A stretch of 64,000 nt of DNA, from positions 19,362,603 to 19,426,602 of the forward strand of contig OX457027.1 of assembly GCA_949752745.1 (NCBI GenBank), read 5' to 3'. Positions 24,190 to 36,699 of this stretch are shown here, in pieces (the stretch's first letter is position 1; every line of letters starts with the position of its first letter). Under the pieces are notes generated by a model. The model worked only from the letters and a program-made list of their open reading frames with translations, ran no database searches and was not told where the DNA came from. The position numbers and the translations under genes were made by a program. This DNA is from Protula sp. h YS-2021 (Eukaryota; Annelida; Polychaeta; Sabellida; Serpulidae).

Positions 24190-25300
24190 GACACAGAAGA
24201 TGGCAATAATCACCTTGTCTTTGAATCTATCAAGACAGGTGGATAAAATGTTCAACAATTCGTTTTACTAAAGTTTCTGAAAACAATTTGCTAAAAACAA
24301 CACAACATGACAAGGAATTTAAAATAAAGCAGGTGCCGTAAATAGAAAAAAAATATATATAAAATTAAAGGAATAAAATGAAGTTTGGTTGAGAACAAGC
24401 TACGTGTTTCGTGCGCGCTATAATGCACTAAGTGTTACGACATAATTAACCAGACGACACTTTGATGACTACTTGACTACTTGACAGTGCATAAATGTTT
24501 TTTCCTTTCTCCGTAACAATGACCATGCGTGTATTCGGGCTGGCTTTTGATGACTAAGTCTTTTAATACCGTTTCGTTTTGATTAAAGTACCACTTTGTT
24601 CAAAGACATGTGGTAATTGAAATAATTCAACTGATATAAATCGAAAAGTTTAACAAAGTTTGCAGTTGAGGGAATAATCAATTCTTAGAGAAAGAGCGTA
24701 TTTTCAAGACAGAATCGTATTTAATGAGGAGGTGTCCAAAAGAGGAGATAACTAAAATAGAAGAAATAAAGCTCGACTATCATGAATTCCAGTGCTACAT
24801 AAAGCTGTGGATTTCTTCACAACTAACAACTAATATTTTGAACAATCGGTATTAACTCACGGGTTTAATTTGTGCGTTAATGCTTGGGGACATCCCATCA
24901 ATTCCCCTTGTCTATTCCGTATCGTAAATGACTGTATCTTAACAATAGTTTGACTGCTTTTACACTAAAAAATAACGTTTAAAGGTCCATCATAACCTAA
25001 ATTGTAAGGTTACAATTTTCTTATCTCTGTAAAAACATATTGATTACTTTCTGTGTTTCTCATTTTCGTGGAAATGAATTGCCAGTATTCGGTACTTGGT
25101 GATGGTCAAGTACATTTATTTAAATAGTACTCACAGTCGTCTCGTCCTAACGTATCATTAACTTGATCAGAACCTGCTGTTTTAAGGAAAAAAATTGATA
25201 TGGCTGATCACAAAGCTGAGCGGTAATCACTAGCTGATAATTTGCACAATCTCAACAGTGACAGCAGTTTTAAGGTACACCGGAAAATTCAACCTGCTAC
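24190..25300. other. AT-rich noncoding DNA
   Basis: No open frame, tandem repeat or RNA recognised. A-rich and TA-rich short runs lie near 24350. Confidence 0.4.
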
Positions 25301-25304
25301 GCAC

Positions 25305-25420
25305 ATGGTAGATGAGGTACTTGGTATGTGGTATGTGGCATATGAGGCACGTGGTACATGGCATATGAGGCATGTGGTACGTAGCATATGAGGCATGTGG
25401 TACGTGGCATATGAGGCATA
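25305..25420. repeat. 23-bp minisatellite, about five copies
   Basis: GAGGCATGTGGTACGTGGCA plus TAT repeats with single-base variants (GTACATGG, GTACGTAG); the first unit is more diverged. Confidence 0.85.
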
Positions 25421-26440
25421 TCTCAACACGTCCATATGTTTCATTTGTTTTCTTTTGTTCTAATCTATATCGTGTGGTTTATTGTTTTAAGTTCCTTTAC
25501 AGAAAACCCACTGACATTAATCTAGCTACAGTTTTACAGATTATTGTTATGTGAGTTTATTGTGTGATTATTTCGCTTCTCCGTTGCGAAATCGGATTGG
25601 TTTTCACTTAATCAAAAACAATAACCATTATGCATATTTTGAATGATAAACAAGAGTTTAGGGAGTAGCAAAGCTGCAAAATATTCCACGAGAACCAGTT
25701 TTGAAACTGAAATGAGTAACAGAAAAAGTCATTGTGCGTATGATTTGATTACCATGGTGCGTTTTTTTCCTTTGATTGGCCTTGATATCTCCATGTGATA
25801 TGATTAAAAATACGATTAACTAGGTCATATGACAGACAGATTATTCTCATTACTAGATTTTTGCCTGTATAATTGGCGTGCCTATTATCCACACCCCCCT
25901 GAGGACTATCATGAGGGTCTGTATAAGATTTTCCTCCATTTTATTTAGTACAGATGTTCCTATTTTTAAGGCCACCCAAGTCACAGAAAATTAAGTTGCC
26001 CTTTGAGTGTGTTGTGTGGAGTACACTCTTCGTTTATGGCATGTTCCTTTCTTCTTTTGCTTTCCCTAATCATAACAAACTCATATAAACTAAATAATGA
26101 AAACCAAGAGACACAGATAAATATTCGCGCATTCTTAATGCCCAGATTTATGTTGGACGAGGAATAAAAATAGTCTTGTTCTCCTTTCAGTGTTAACTTT
26201 TCTTCTTGCTTCCTTATCTGTGTTTTGTTAAGAACACCCATAGGAATTCTAATGTTGTTATTTTCTGAGCATGTTGACATGAATTTTTTTAACTGTGTTT
26301 GTTTTTTATCTCAGTTGAAAATGCAGCTGAAAGGCCAAGCATAATTTTACCAATTTTCTTTTTAAAGTCTTATTCTTGCAGTTATAAACTGTAATGTCGT
26401 TTGTGTTTGGTGCAATGATGGTATCTGCCTGAGAAGAACG
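25421..26440. other. AT-rich noncoding DNA
   Basis: The 99-codon minus-strand frame at 25981-26280 has no recognisable motif or splice context and is left uncalled. No repeat is seen. Confidence 0.4.
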
Positions 26441-26447
26441 ACTTGAT

Positions 26448-26790
26448 GGATATTGATGTACAGTTGATACATGCTGGTGTTCATTAGATGTACACTTGAT
26501 ACATGCTTGTGTCCATTAGATATACACTTGATACATGCTTGTGTCCATTACATTACACTTGATATATGCTGATGTCCATTAGATTACACTTGATATATGC
26601 TGATGTCCATTAGATATACACTTGATACATGCTTGTGTCCATTACATTACACTTGATATATGCTGATGTCCATTAGATTACACTTGATATATGCTGATGT
26701 CCATTAGATGTACGCTTGATACATGCTAATGTACACTTGCTGTGCACCGATTTATACTTGATGTACAATGACGTACACTTGATGCACATT
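26448..26790. repeat. 30-32-bp minisatellite with a 94-bp higher-order unit
   Basis: About ten units have the form TACACTTGATACATGCTTGT + GTCCATTAGA. A three-unit block of 94 bp (types a-b-b) starting at 26519 is repeated without visible change from 26613, so the array grew by block duplication as well as by single units. Confidence 0.9.
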
Positions 26791-27189
26791 GTAGCTTTGG
26801 ATTTCGATAGTTTTTTTTTTTACTTCAAATTTTAGTTAAAACTAATGATTTCTATATTTACACGCGACATTTTGAGGCCTGGCGTGGTTGATTTTTATTT
26901 AAGTTAAAGAATGGAGTGGCAGATGCTCTGTTTTAGAGCACATGCACCCAATTCAACAGATCACGCCATAGATTAGCCAGTGGTGGGTTGCACGTGATCC
27001 CGTACGTCAAAAAATCACAGGAACTCGGAAATATCGATGCTCAAAATTGCCAAAGCTTGCCCACAAAATGCTATTTTTTTTTTTGCGTTACACGTAAGCT
27101 GGGGTATTCCTATCGGTTTGCAGACGGCGTCCGTTAGTTAGTTAGTTGGTTAGTTAGGTAGTTGTTTATTTAGTAAACTTTTGTTTCAA

Positions 27190-28265
27190 TATGCATCTCC
27201 TCCTAAAATTTTTATCCGATGTCATTTATTTTTGGTATGAGGTATCCGTAAGAAATCATGCATACGGCTTGTGCTTTTTAAGTCGATAGGGTGATTTTGA
27301 ATTTTGGGGAAGTTTGGAAGAAAAAAAATTAAAATGTATCTCCTGCTACATTTTTAAACCAATTTAAGTTATTTTTGGTATGAGGCACCCCAAAGGATTC
27401 TTGCCTGCGGCTTGTGCTTTTTTAGTCGATCAGGTGATTTTTGTATTTTGGGGGAATTTTTGAAGAAAAAATTTCAAAAATAATTCAAAATGCATCTCCT
27501 CCTACACTTTTGATCTGTCATTTATTTTTTGGCGTGAGGCATCCCTAAGGGGTTTTGCATACGGCTTATTCCTTTTTTATCGATCGGTGATTTTTTCGAT
27601 GTCATTTATTTTTGGTGTGAGGCACCCCTAAGGAGTCTTACATACGGCTTATGCTTTTTAGTCGATAGGAGAATTTTTGTATTTTAGGGGAATTTCTGAA
27701 CAAAAAATTTCAAAAACAATTCAAAATGCATTTCCCTCTACAGTTTTTAACCGATTTCATTTATTTTTACTATGAGACATCCCTTAGGTCTCGTGCATAC
27801 GACTTGTGACGTTTTAGTCGATCGGGTGATTTTTTTTATTTTTTGGGAATTTTTGAAGAAAAAACTTCAAAATTCATTTTCCCCTACAATTTTTTCCGAT
27901 TTCAGTTATTCTAAGGGGTCAGGCATACGGTTCGTGCTTTTTGCTCGATTTGGGAATTTTTGATTTTGGAGGGAATTTTTGAAGAAAATACCTCAAAATG
28001 CATCTTGTCCTGCAATTTTGATCCGATATCATTTTTTGGGTGTGAGGCATGCTTAGGGGCTCTTGAATACGGCGTGTGGTTTTTGAGTCGATCAGATAAT
28101 TTGGGGGGAATTTTTGGAGAAAAAAATCGTAATGCATTTCCCCCTACAGTTTTTATCAAATATCATTTATCTTATGTATGAGCCGTCTCTAGGGGGTTAT
28201 GCATAGGGCTTGTGCTTTTTGAGTGCATTGGAAAACTTTTGAATTTTTGCGGAAGTTTTGAAAAA
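27190..28265. repeat. ~145-bp degenerate tandem repeat, about eight copies
   Basis: The phrase CATTTATTTTTGGTATGAGG recurs near 27220, 27365, 27515, 27600, 27755, 27900, 28030 and 28160. It is followed each time by GCATACGGCTTGTGCTTTTT, then AGTCGATxGGGTGATTTTT, then a GGGGAATTTTTGAAGAAAAA step and CTCCTACA. One unit (27515-27600) is shortened to about 88 bp. Small frames at 27772-28181 are repeat shadows. Confidence 0.85.
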
Positions 28266-28274
28266 AATATGCGC

Positions 28275-29060
28275 AGTGGTCCAAAATGCGAACCGCGCAT
28301 GGACGCAAGTTAAATAAACATGCGCACTGGTCCGAAATGCGAACCGCGCATTAACGCACGTTATCCAAACATGCGCACTGGTCCGACATGCTAACTGCGC
28401 ATCAACGCAAGTTAAATAAACATGCTCACTGGTCTAAAATAAGTACCATGCATCAATGCAAGTCAAATAAACATGTGCACTGTTCTAAAATAAGAAACGC
28501 GCTTCAGCACAAGTTAAATAAACATGCGCACTGGTCCGAAATGTAAACGACCCATCAACGCAAGCTAAACAAACATGCGCACTGGTCTGAGATGTGAACC
28601 GCGCATCGGCGCAAGTTAAATAAGCATGCGCGCTGGTCCGAAATCCAAACTGTTAATCAACGGAAGTTGAATAAAAGTACGCACTGGTCCGAAATGCGAA
28701 TCGCGCATCGATCCAAGTTAAATAAATATGCGCACTGGTATAAAATGCAACTCGCACATCACTGCACGTTAACCAAACATGCGCACTGGTCCAAAATGCG
28801 AACTGCGCATCAACTCAAGTTGAATAAACATGGACACTGGTCCCAAATGTGAACCACGCATTGACGGAAGTTAAATAAACATTGCACTGGTCTGAAATGC
28901 GAACCGCGTATCAACGCAAGTCAAATAAACATGCGCACTGGTCTTAAATAAGAAACACGCATCAACGCAAATTGAATAAGCATACACTGGCTCGATATGC
29001 TGACTGAGCATCAACGCAAGCTGACTAAAGATGCGCATTGGTCCGAAATGCAAACCCCGC
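28275..29060. repeat. 51-bp minisatellite, about 15 copies
   Basis: Units read CATGCGCACTGGTCCGAAAT, GCGAACCGCGCATCAACGCA, AGTTAAATAAA with 5-20% divergence. Seventeen codons per unit explains the small open frames at 28667-29107. Confidence 0.92.
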
Positions 29061-29149
29061 AAAATAATACATACAAAAACAGTGAAACTTAAGTAAAAGA
29101 AGTGCATTATAAATGAAAAAATGTGTACAGTAAGAATTCAAACTTTCAC

Positions 29150-29242
29150 TTTTGGGAGTGCATGAGCTTTGAACCAAGGACTCCATGTGCAGTTATTAAT
29201 GAAGTCCTACGCTCTGCACACTACTCTACAGACTACTAAAAT
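29150..29242 (-). repeat. Possible tRNA-derived remnant (SINE or tRNA pseudogene)
   Basis: Read on the minus strand, words resembling the order A-box, anticodon arm and B-box appear: GAGTAGTGTGCAGAGCGTAG, then AGGACTTCATTAAT, then GGAGTCCTTGGTTCAAAGC. The T-arm and acceptor stem do not pair cleanly and no poly-A or duplication is evident. This is a resemblance only. Confidence 0.3.
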
Positions 29243-29559
29243 CTTCCCCCTTTCTTTCCCTCCCCCCTCTATGTTCGCGTCCGTTGCTAAATTAACTCTT
29301 TAGCTAGCTCTTTGCAATCTCGTCTTTTGAAGTCCAATTTTTCAGGGAAATTCCCTTGCTCACGCACGCTGGAATTGGTCTTATTGCTTTTCGTAAGCTG
29401 GGACTTTGTCCTTGGACAATCTTGTGTATAAAATGCAACTGAAAACAATTATCGCCGAAGCTCTAAAACAAAATCATTGATTTTTAGTACAATATTTTAT
29501 GGTTTAATATTTTTCCACATCGAAAGATCTCTGACTTAAACGTTAAGACACGTCAATAC

Positions 29560-30365
29560 TCGCCCGCCGGGCCTGGCCACTGACAACATCCGCACGCCGG
29601 GCTTAGCATCTGAAAGCACCTCCTTCAGATCTGGCACCTGACAGCATCTGCCCACCCTGGCCACTGACAGAATCTACCCACCGGGCCTGGCCACTGACAG
29701 CATCTGCCCGTCCGGTCTGGACACTGATAACATGTGCCCGCTGGGCCTGGCTGCTAACAATATCCGCACGCCGGGCTTAGCATCTGAGCATCTGGAGCAT
29801 CTCCTCCAGATCTGGCCACTGACATCATCTGCCCACCCTGGCCACTGGCAATTCCGCCCACTGTTCCTGGCCACTGACAGCATCCTGCCGCCCCGGCCTG
29901 GCCACTTACAGTATCTGCCTGGCGAGTGGCCCTGCCCAATGACAGCATCCGCCTGCCGGGCTTAGCATCTGACAGCATCCACCCTCCAGATCTGGCCACT
30001 GACAGCATCTGCCGTCTGGGTCTGGTCACTGACAGCAACCGCCCGCCAGATCTGGCCACTGACAGCATCCGCCCGCCAGATCTGGCCACTGACAGCATCC
30101 GCCCGCCAGATCTGGTCACTGACAACATCCGCCCGCCAGATCCGGTCACTGACAGCAACCTCCCGCCAGATCTGGCTTCTGACAGCATCCGCCCGCCAGA
30201 CCTGGCCACTGACAGCATCCGCCCGCCAGATCTGGCCACTGACAACATCCGCCCGCCAGATCCGGTCACTGACAGCAACCTCCCGCCAGATCTGGCTACT
30301 GACAGCATCCGCCCGCCAGATCTGGCCACTGACAGCATCCGCCCAGCGGGCTTAGTGACTGCCCG
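29560..30365. repeat. 30-bp minisatellite, about 26 copies
   Basis: GACAGCATCCGCCCGCCAGA + TCTGGCCACT repeats; the left third is diverged and the right part (30030-30350) homogeneous, with a local 120-bp pattern of units repeated (around 30121-30180 and 30241-30300). Ten codons per unit keeps frames open on both strands (up to 222 codons on minus), which are artefacts. GC content is far above the surroundings. Confidence 0.95.
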
Positions 30366-30419
30366 ACGATATTCTCTTTCCTCGTTGATTGACTTTTTTA
30401 CTTCGCCTTTATAGCGTCG

Positions 30420-31780
30420 CAAAATATCGATGTGACGTCATAGCTCTTTAATTAAAACAAAGCAGTGAGATGTGAATGGCTCCCGCAGCTCCCTTGTCCC
30501 TTTGTGCATCGCTGACTGCATAAACAAATGTACTTAATCATAACTGAAAAAAGGAGCACCAACTGGACTGCAATGAAATCACTCATTTCCTCATCTAAAA
30601 AAATTAAATGGAAATTTTCTATTTAACGTAGGTGCTTGGGTCTCGTACAAAAGGAGAGAATTGTGGCGGGATGATGATTGATCACATTGCACTGTCACAT
30701 GTATGTCATGTGATACTTATTGTTGTTTAGTTATTGAATTGCTATTAACCACTAGTGATGCCTGAAGCATTTGCGCCATGATCATGTTCAGATAGTGATG
30801 GTTAATGGGAGGTATTCACAGAGAGGCTAAAACACAGGGATGGGGGTCTTGGATGGGGTTTGAATGGGGTCAACAACTTTTTTCTTAAGCTGAGAAACTG
30901 AGAGAAAATCCGACAGCTTTATGGTACCATGAGTGCAGAGCTCCTGTTATTGCAACACCCCGAGTGGTGCTATCAAGAAAAATCCCTTACTTTCATAGCT
31001 CGTCCGGAAGACTAGTTGATGTCGATCGGCCGTTCTAATTTATTTCATGACAAAAAAGTCTTTCTAAAGAAATCCCGTGGATATTTCTGTGAATTTGCAT
31101 ATAGATGTCCGCCGGTTAAAATCATCATGTTAGAAAACTTCAGTTGTTAGAAGTGCAATGTGACAATTTTACAAGAACAACATAATAATAAAAAAATAAT
31201 AATGATAATAATAATAAGAAGAAAAGAAGAACAATTTTTAAAAATGAAAATGAGACTTGCATCTAATGTCCTAGTCATATTTTAAGTCTAACAAACTGGG
31301 ACTCTGAGTATGTTTAGTTGCTTTTCGGGACAAAAATGTAAGAAAAAAATTGTCGGCCGACGAATTTCTAAAAAGAATGGAGAAAGGACACGTCATTTTG
31401 ACTGGATATCTCCCCCCCCCCCCCAATGGACTATCATGATCAGACAACGGAGACTAGATAAGAACGGGAGTCGAGACACATTCATATCAGGATCAGACGA
31501 TCCACACTAGCGCTCCCATGACTTCTTTTCTGCTGTCATAGCTATTTTTTCCATTGCCAGCATGTCATATTGCCCTTAAGAACGCTAAAATCTGTCGCTA
31601 AAAGGTTTTGATTTACGGTAGAGCGCAGAAAAATGTACAGTCTACTGCAATTAATTCTGCCGTTGTGATGCTTATGTAGGTAGAATGCTTGTCCCTGTTT
31701 CTTAATTTTATTAACCTGAAGATTTAAAAAATGTTTTAAACACTTTGCAACACTGGTATATAAACTTACGGTAACAGCCA
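30420..31780. other. Noncoding DNA, nothing recognised
   Basis: An AATAAT microsatellite lies at about 31180-31215 and a C run at about 31410-31425. A lone TGACGTCA lies near 30434. No gene seen. Confidence 0.4.
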
Positions 31781-31785
31781 CGGTA

Positions 31786-32130
31786 GCAAGTCCGCCGGCA
31801 AGTCACAGTAATATCAATGACGTCACTCACAAGTCACAGTTACATCAATAAAGTCACCGACAACTCACAGTAACATCGATGACGTGACCGACAAGTCACA
31901 GTAACGTCAATGACGTCACCGACAAGCCACCGTCACATCAATAAAGTCACCGACAAGTCACAGTAACATCGATTACGTGAAAGACATATCACACAAACGT
32001 CAATGACGTAACCGAAAAGTCACAGTCACATCAATAAAGTCACCGACAAGTCACAGTGACATCGATGACGTGACCGACAAGTCACAGTGACATCAATGAC
32101 GCCGCCCAGAAGTCATACACTGACATGAAA
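31786..32130. repeat. 31-bp minisatellite with recurring CRE-type octamers
   Basis: About eleven units have the form AAGTCACAGTAACATCAATG + ACGTCACCGAC. Perfect TGACGTCA occurs at 31818 and 31911 and variants TGACGTGA, TAAAGTCA and TTACGTGA in other units. The TGACGTCA word is the CREB/ATF consensus; whether it binds anything here is unknown. Confidence 0.9.
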
Positions 32131-32149
32131 TCGCCGAGAAGTCATTTGC

Positions 32150-33565
32150 ATAAAAGTATTTCACCGAAAGACCGTTGGTTATAATTTTGTTGTGTGAGCC
32201 ACAATTTACCACGGGTAATCTACAAAAGTGGCATATTATTCTTTAACTTGTGTTATATTTTGCATCTGAGCAAAATTTTAGCACAAGTAATCTGCAGTAG
32301 TAGCACATTATTCTCTAGCTTCTGTAACATTTGAAGCCGTTTCAGTCTATATTTAGTCCTAATATTTTACATTATTTATATTTCGGACTCAGGAGAATGC
32401 TTTATAGTTTAAGGGCCCTGGTTTTTTCGCTGTAGATTTTTCTTTCTTTACATCATTGGACCTCCATTTGGAGAGAACTCTAGTCTTTTATCACTCCCTA
32501 TCATGGTCCTCTCAGGTCTCATTTACCCTTGTTTTCCTGCCGATCCTGTGGGATGCTTTCAATGAATGTAGTCTCAAGGAAGTCATGTGACTCCGGTCAT
32601 GTCACAAACCTGACAGCTGCTGTCGTTTGACTCGGTTTGACTCTGTGTGTATAGCCAAAATTAAGGGAAGGGGGGGGGATAGAAAATGTTTTCTAACCAA
32701 TATTTGCGTAAAAGCATTCTTGTATTGTCCAGCAATGTCAAATGTCCGGAATGTAACCAATGTACATACTGACCTTGATTTTTGATGAGAAGCTTGAGAA
32801 AGAAATAGAAAACGAACGGCAATTATCATGATTAATATTTGCCGCGAGTATATTGACGCATGCGCATTTATAGTTCTTTTTTTTAATATATACAAGCTGA
32901 TTTACAAGCTTTTTCGTGAGTATAGAGAATGACGATGTTTTATAGAGAGTGCATTTGGGAAGAGATCAGAAGAGGTCGGACGTCAGATAAATGTATGAAT
33001 GTACTATTTGCTTGAACATATTGCATTTAACAAATTCTTGAAAACATTGGACACTACCAACATCACATTTGTGGGTATTTATAATCTTGCTTAAGTTCAT
33101 TGACATTATACAAAACAACGGAAATAAAAGCAAGCGGAAACGGAACTGCTGTTGCCTCAGATGTCGGCTTAGTCCGGTAGCTTTGATTGTATGTTTGTTT
33201 GTTTGTTTGTTTTTGAGTTAAAACTTCTGAATTATTTGAAGTTGCAGGGAACGATGCTGGCACGTGCGTGGGCGTTACATTAAAAGCTCGGTGCAATAAC
33301 AAACTCGCTTAATCCACAACAACTTAACAGCTTCTAAACAACCAATTAGGAGCTATTTTGAAATACAACCAAACGTTTTATTTCATGTTGTGTTAACTTG
33401 CACTGTAACAAAGAGAACATCGCGAACCACATTTCACGACTTTTGTTTTGTGAAAAATATATTTAAAGGTTCGACTGGAATATGTCTAATTTTACAACAT
33501 ACATTGAAAATGAAAAAAAAAATGGAAGGATATAGGTAAGTTACGCAATCACTAATGCTCAATAT
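32150..33565. other. Noncoding DNA, nothing recognised
   Basis: Two related phrases near 32220 and 32290 (CACxxGTAATCTxCAxxAGT) are a diverged local duplication. A GTTT tetranucleotide run lies near 33190-33215. No gene seen. Confidence 0.4.
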
Positions 33566-33569
33566 TCGC

Positions 33570-34035
33570 TGATCTCGGGAGAATCTAACGTAATGCAGGG
33601 CAACCATAGACCTTAGGAGACTGCAAAGTAATGCCGGGCAACCGTGGACCTCAGGCGAATGTAACGTAATGCAAGGATACACTGGCCCTCGGGAGAATGT
33701 AACGTAATGCAGGACAACCCAGAACCCAGAATGTAATGTAATGCACGGCAACTCTGAGCCTCGAGAGAATGTAGCAGTAATGCACGGCAACCCTAGACCT
33801 AGGGAGAATGTAACGTAATGCAGGGACCTCGGGAAAATGAAACGTAATGCAGGGCAACCCTAGACCTTGGGAGAATTTAACGTAATGCAGGGTTACCATG
33901 GACCTCGGGAGATTGTAACTTAATTCAGCTTAACCCTGAACCTTGGGAAGGGAATATAACGTAATGCAAGGCAACCCTGGACCTCGAGGAAGGAATGTAA
34001 TGTAATGCAGGGTAACCCTCGAACTCGGAACACCA
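33570..34035. repeat. 38-bp minisatellite, about 12 copies
   Basis: Units read GGGAGAATGTAACGTAATGC + AGGGCAACCCTGGACCTC with frequent small indels. Minus-strand frames reading ALHYVTF-like phrases are repeat artefacts. Confidence 0.9.
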
Positions 34036-34159
34036 ACATTGCTGAAAAGAAGTGGCAAGAGATCTGGTTATTGTTGATCTTGTGTGGTTCTTCATAATGT
34101 AGGGCAACTAACAAAGGGCTATTGATCTGTTTTTTGAGGTGGTCTAACTTATTGGGTTG

Positions 34160-34515
34160 TCCCGAATGGCGAATGTGTCCCTGTCCACATAACAAGAGGC
34201 ACCGTCGTGTCTATGCGGAATGTGCTCCTGTCCATACCACAGGAACCAGCTTTGTGACTAGTTATGGCGGATATGCCCCTGTCCATACCACAGAAATAAC
34301 CTCTTTGACTATTTATGAGGAAGCCCTGCTCACAACACTGGAACTGCCCTTATCGGTGTATTTATGAGGAACACCCTGTTACAACACTGGAACTGCCCTT
34401 ATTGGTGTATTTATGAGGAAAACCCTGTTCACAACACTGGAACTGCCCTTATCGGTGTATTTATGAGGAACACCCTGTTCACAACACTGGAACTGCCCTT
34501 ATCGGTGTATTTATT
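34160..34515. repeat. 50-bp tandem repeat, four good and several diverged units
   Basis: Good units start near 34310, 34358, 34408 and 34458: TATTTATGAGGAACACCCTG, TTCACAACACTGGAACTGCC, CTTATCGGTG. Diverged relatives with CCTGTCCATACCACAG precede them. Confidence 0.88.
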
Positions 34516-34559
34516 GGGCCATGTGTTGTTTCCCACACTCGAGTGCTCCTTTCAATACT

Positions 34560-35680
34560 CATGTAACCACTTGGGTCCTTTCATTTATGGCAACAAAAAT
34601 ATCGGTTATCTACATCTAATTAACAGTTAATAAAAAAGACACAAATGAAAAACTAAACACCTATTATCTTGACAATTTCCAATTAAGGCTGATATTTGAG
34701 CAAAAAAAAAAAAAAAAAGAAAAAGAAAAAAAAGAGACCATTTAGTTCGGACATGACCTGTTTGGCATCTGTCTGTTTTTGCCCTGCTTTTGGATTTATA
34801 CCTGTTCAAATTTTTGCTGTTTATCCCCTGATTCCCACGTTAAAGGTAAAGAATGATAAAACGTGTCCCTCCTCCTTGTTCTGCTGCGAAAGTTGACTCT
34901 AAAAATAGTGCGCTTCACGTGTATTTGTACAGTATAAAGCAAAAAAATACATCCCGCCTAATTTTGTACAACACATAGATTACGGCGTGTTTACATACGT
35001 GTTTCCACTGCGGTTTTTAGCAAAGGTTATTCGATGTGATGCTACATTGAATAGTTACACAATGAAATACCTGTCGATTCACATTATCGCTGTCGGTTCG
35101 TTGCTTATATAAAGCTCATAGTTCTAGATTGTGTAAGTCAACCTGTGGTAGTTGTTCGTCTTGTTCAAAGGAGAAGAACTCCGATGGAACACAATGCAGC
35201 CGTTTTGTTGTTAGAATTGCAATTACCGATGCAATTGCTATTCATATTTTGGCCGTTGTTAAAGTAATTATTACTGATAAGACGGGGCTGAAATTGCAAG
35301 GATATGATGTTTAAAATGTGCGGTTTTGTAAAAAAAAAATACTTAAACAATATAAGTGAAGAATAACGGGACAGTGGTTAGGAGTAGCGAGGAGCAAGGA
35401 ATGGCGGTCTGTAATGGACTGTGTCTGGGACCCTGCGCTGAGTTCACCGTAGTGAAGGCAAGTGTTAACGTTATTCGTAAGCGAATACTTCTAAGTAATT
35501 GCTTCATGTTTATCTGTAAGCTTTGTTTTAAACTGGTATTGGTTTTAACCCCAGCTTCTATAGAAGCAGGAACCATAGCAGTTGCTGACAGTATGTGCGT
35601 GAGTGCGTATGTACGTGTGTGCGTATGCGCGTCTGTACGCTATTAAGTTGAAAAATCGCTTCTGTTCAGAGGTTTTTAGC
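34560..35680. other. Noncoding DNA, nothing recognised
   Basis: An A-rich tract lies at 34700-34735. The small frames at 35129-35646 have no domain; one shows a cysteine cluster (CKSTCGSCSSCS) but no start, splice or family context. A GTGTGCGTATGCGC run precedes 35640. Confidence 0.35.
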
Positions 35681-36680
35681 CTGAATGTCTTGAATTTTGG
35701 TTGAAGCTAGCGGACATAAGAACCTACCTGACTGTTCCTTGTTTGGCAATTCGTCAAAAATTGCTGGAAATATTGACCCAAAACCAATTTTCTTCAAAGC
35801 TATCTCCTCCTGGGGTTTTAATAGAAAGGTTCCAAAATTTTGAAGGAAGGTAGGGCAGATAAGTGCCCACCTCGGTATTAGTTTTTTAAGCGAAAAATCT
35901 TTTTTCGTAAAATCTTAACTCCTTCCAGAAAAAGCCTTAATATCTTGAAGCTTAAGAGAAAGGTAGCAGACATTACTACCTACCTGGCTATTGCCTTTTT
36001 ATAATCCGCCAAAATTTGGCGGCCATTTTGGTGAAAAACCAGTAAAATCAGTAAAATCTTTACTCACATCAGAGAAATGTCCTTACTGTCTTGAAATTTT
36101 TTAGTAAGAGATAACAGTCATTGGTACTTCCCTGGGTATTACTTTTTTCCGTGATTCGAAAAAAAAAAAAAAAAAAAAATGGCGGAAATATTGGCGAAAA
36201 CACTTTTTTTCTTAAAGTCTTAACTGACACAAGGGTAGTTGTCAGCCGTGAAACAGGCAGCACTAACCTCCTAGTTTTTAAATTTTTTTTTCGTGGTTCA
36301 CGAAAAATTGGACAGTAGTACAGCTGGCAAGCAAGTATTAGTAGTTCGCCATATTGTGGAAAATATCCTCGAAAAAACGTTTTCTTATCAAAATCGTAAC
36401 TGGCGCGAGGCATATGGCTTCACTCTGCTGAAATTTTGATTAAAGATTGGGAACATTGTTGCCTACATGGCTATGTTTTTTTTATTTTGATTCGCAAAAA
36501 AAGAATTGCAGAAGAGTCGGCGAAAAATAGTTTTAGTAAAACCTTAATAGACGAAACTGGTGGAAATATTGGAGTAAACCAATTTTCTTTAAAATATATA
36601 CGATAAACCACTTTTTTTATCATTTGTGTATTAAAACCTTGACCGACGCCAGGTACATAGCCTTTTGTCTTATGTCATAG
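35680..36680. repeat. ~140-bp degenerate tandem repeat, about seven copies
   Basis: The recurring order is a TTGAAATTTTGGTxAAAG step, CATTAGTACCTACCTGGCTA, a T/A homopolymer with GATTCG, GGCGGAAATATTGGCGAAAA, then CTTAACTGACxCxAGG. An A19 run lies at 36161-36179. Frames at 36069-36413 are repeat shadows. Confidence 0.75.
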
Positions 36681-36699
36681 ATTCTGACATCAATAGTCG

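Noticed and set aside
29754..30422. 222-codon minus-strand frame, the longest in the window
   Set aside because: It is the 30-bp minisatellite read in frame; mirrored open frames exist on the other strand and there is no non-repeat domain.
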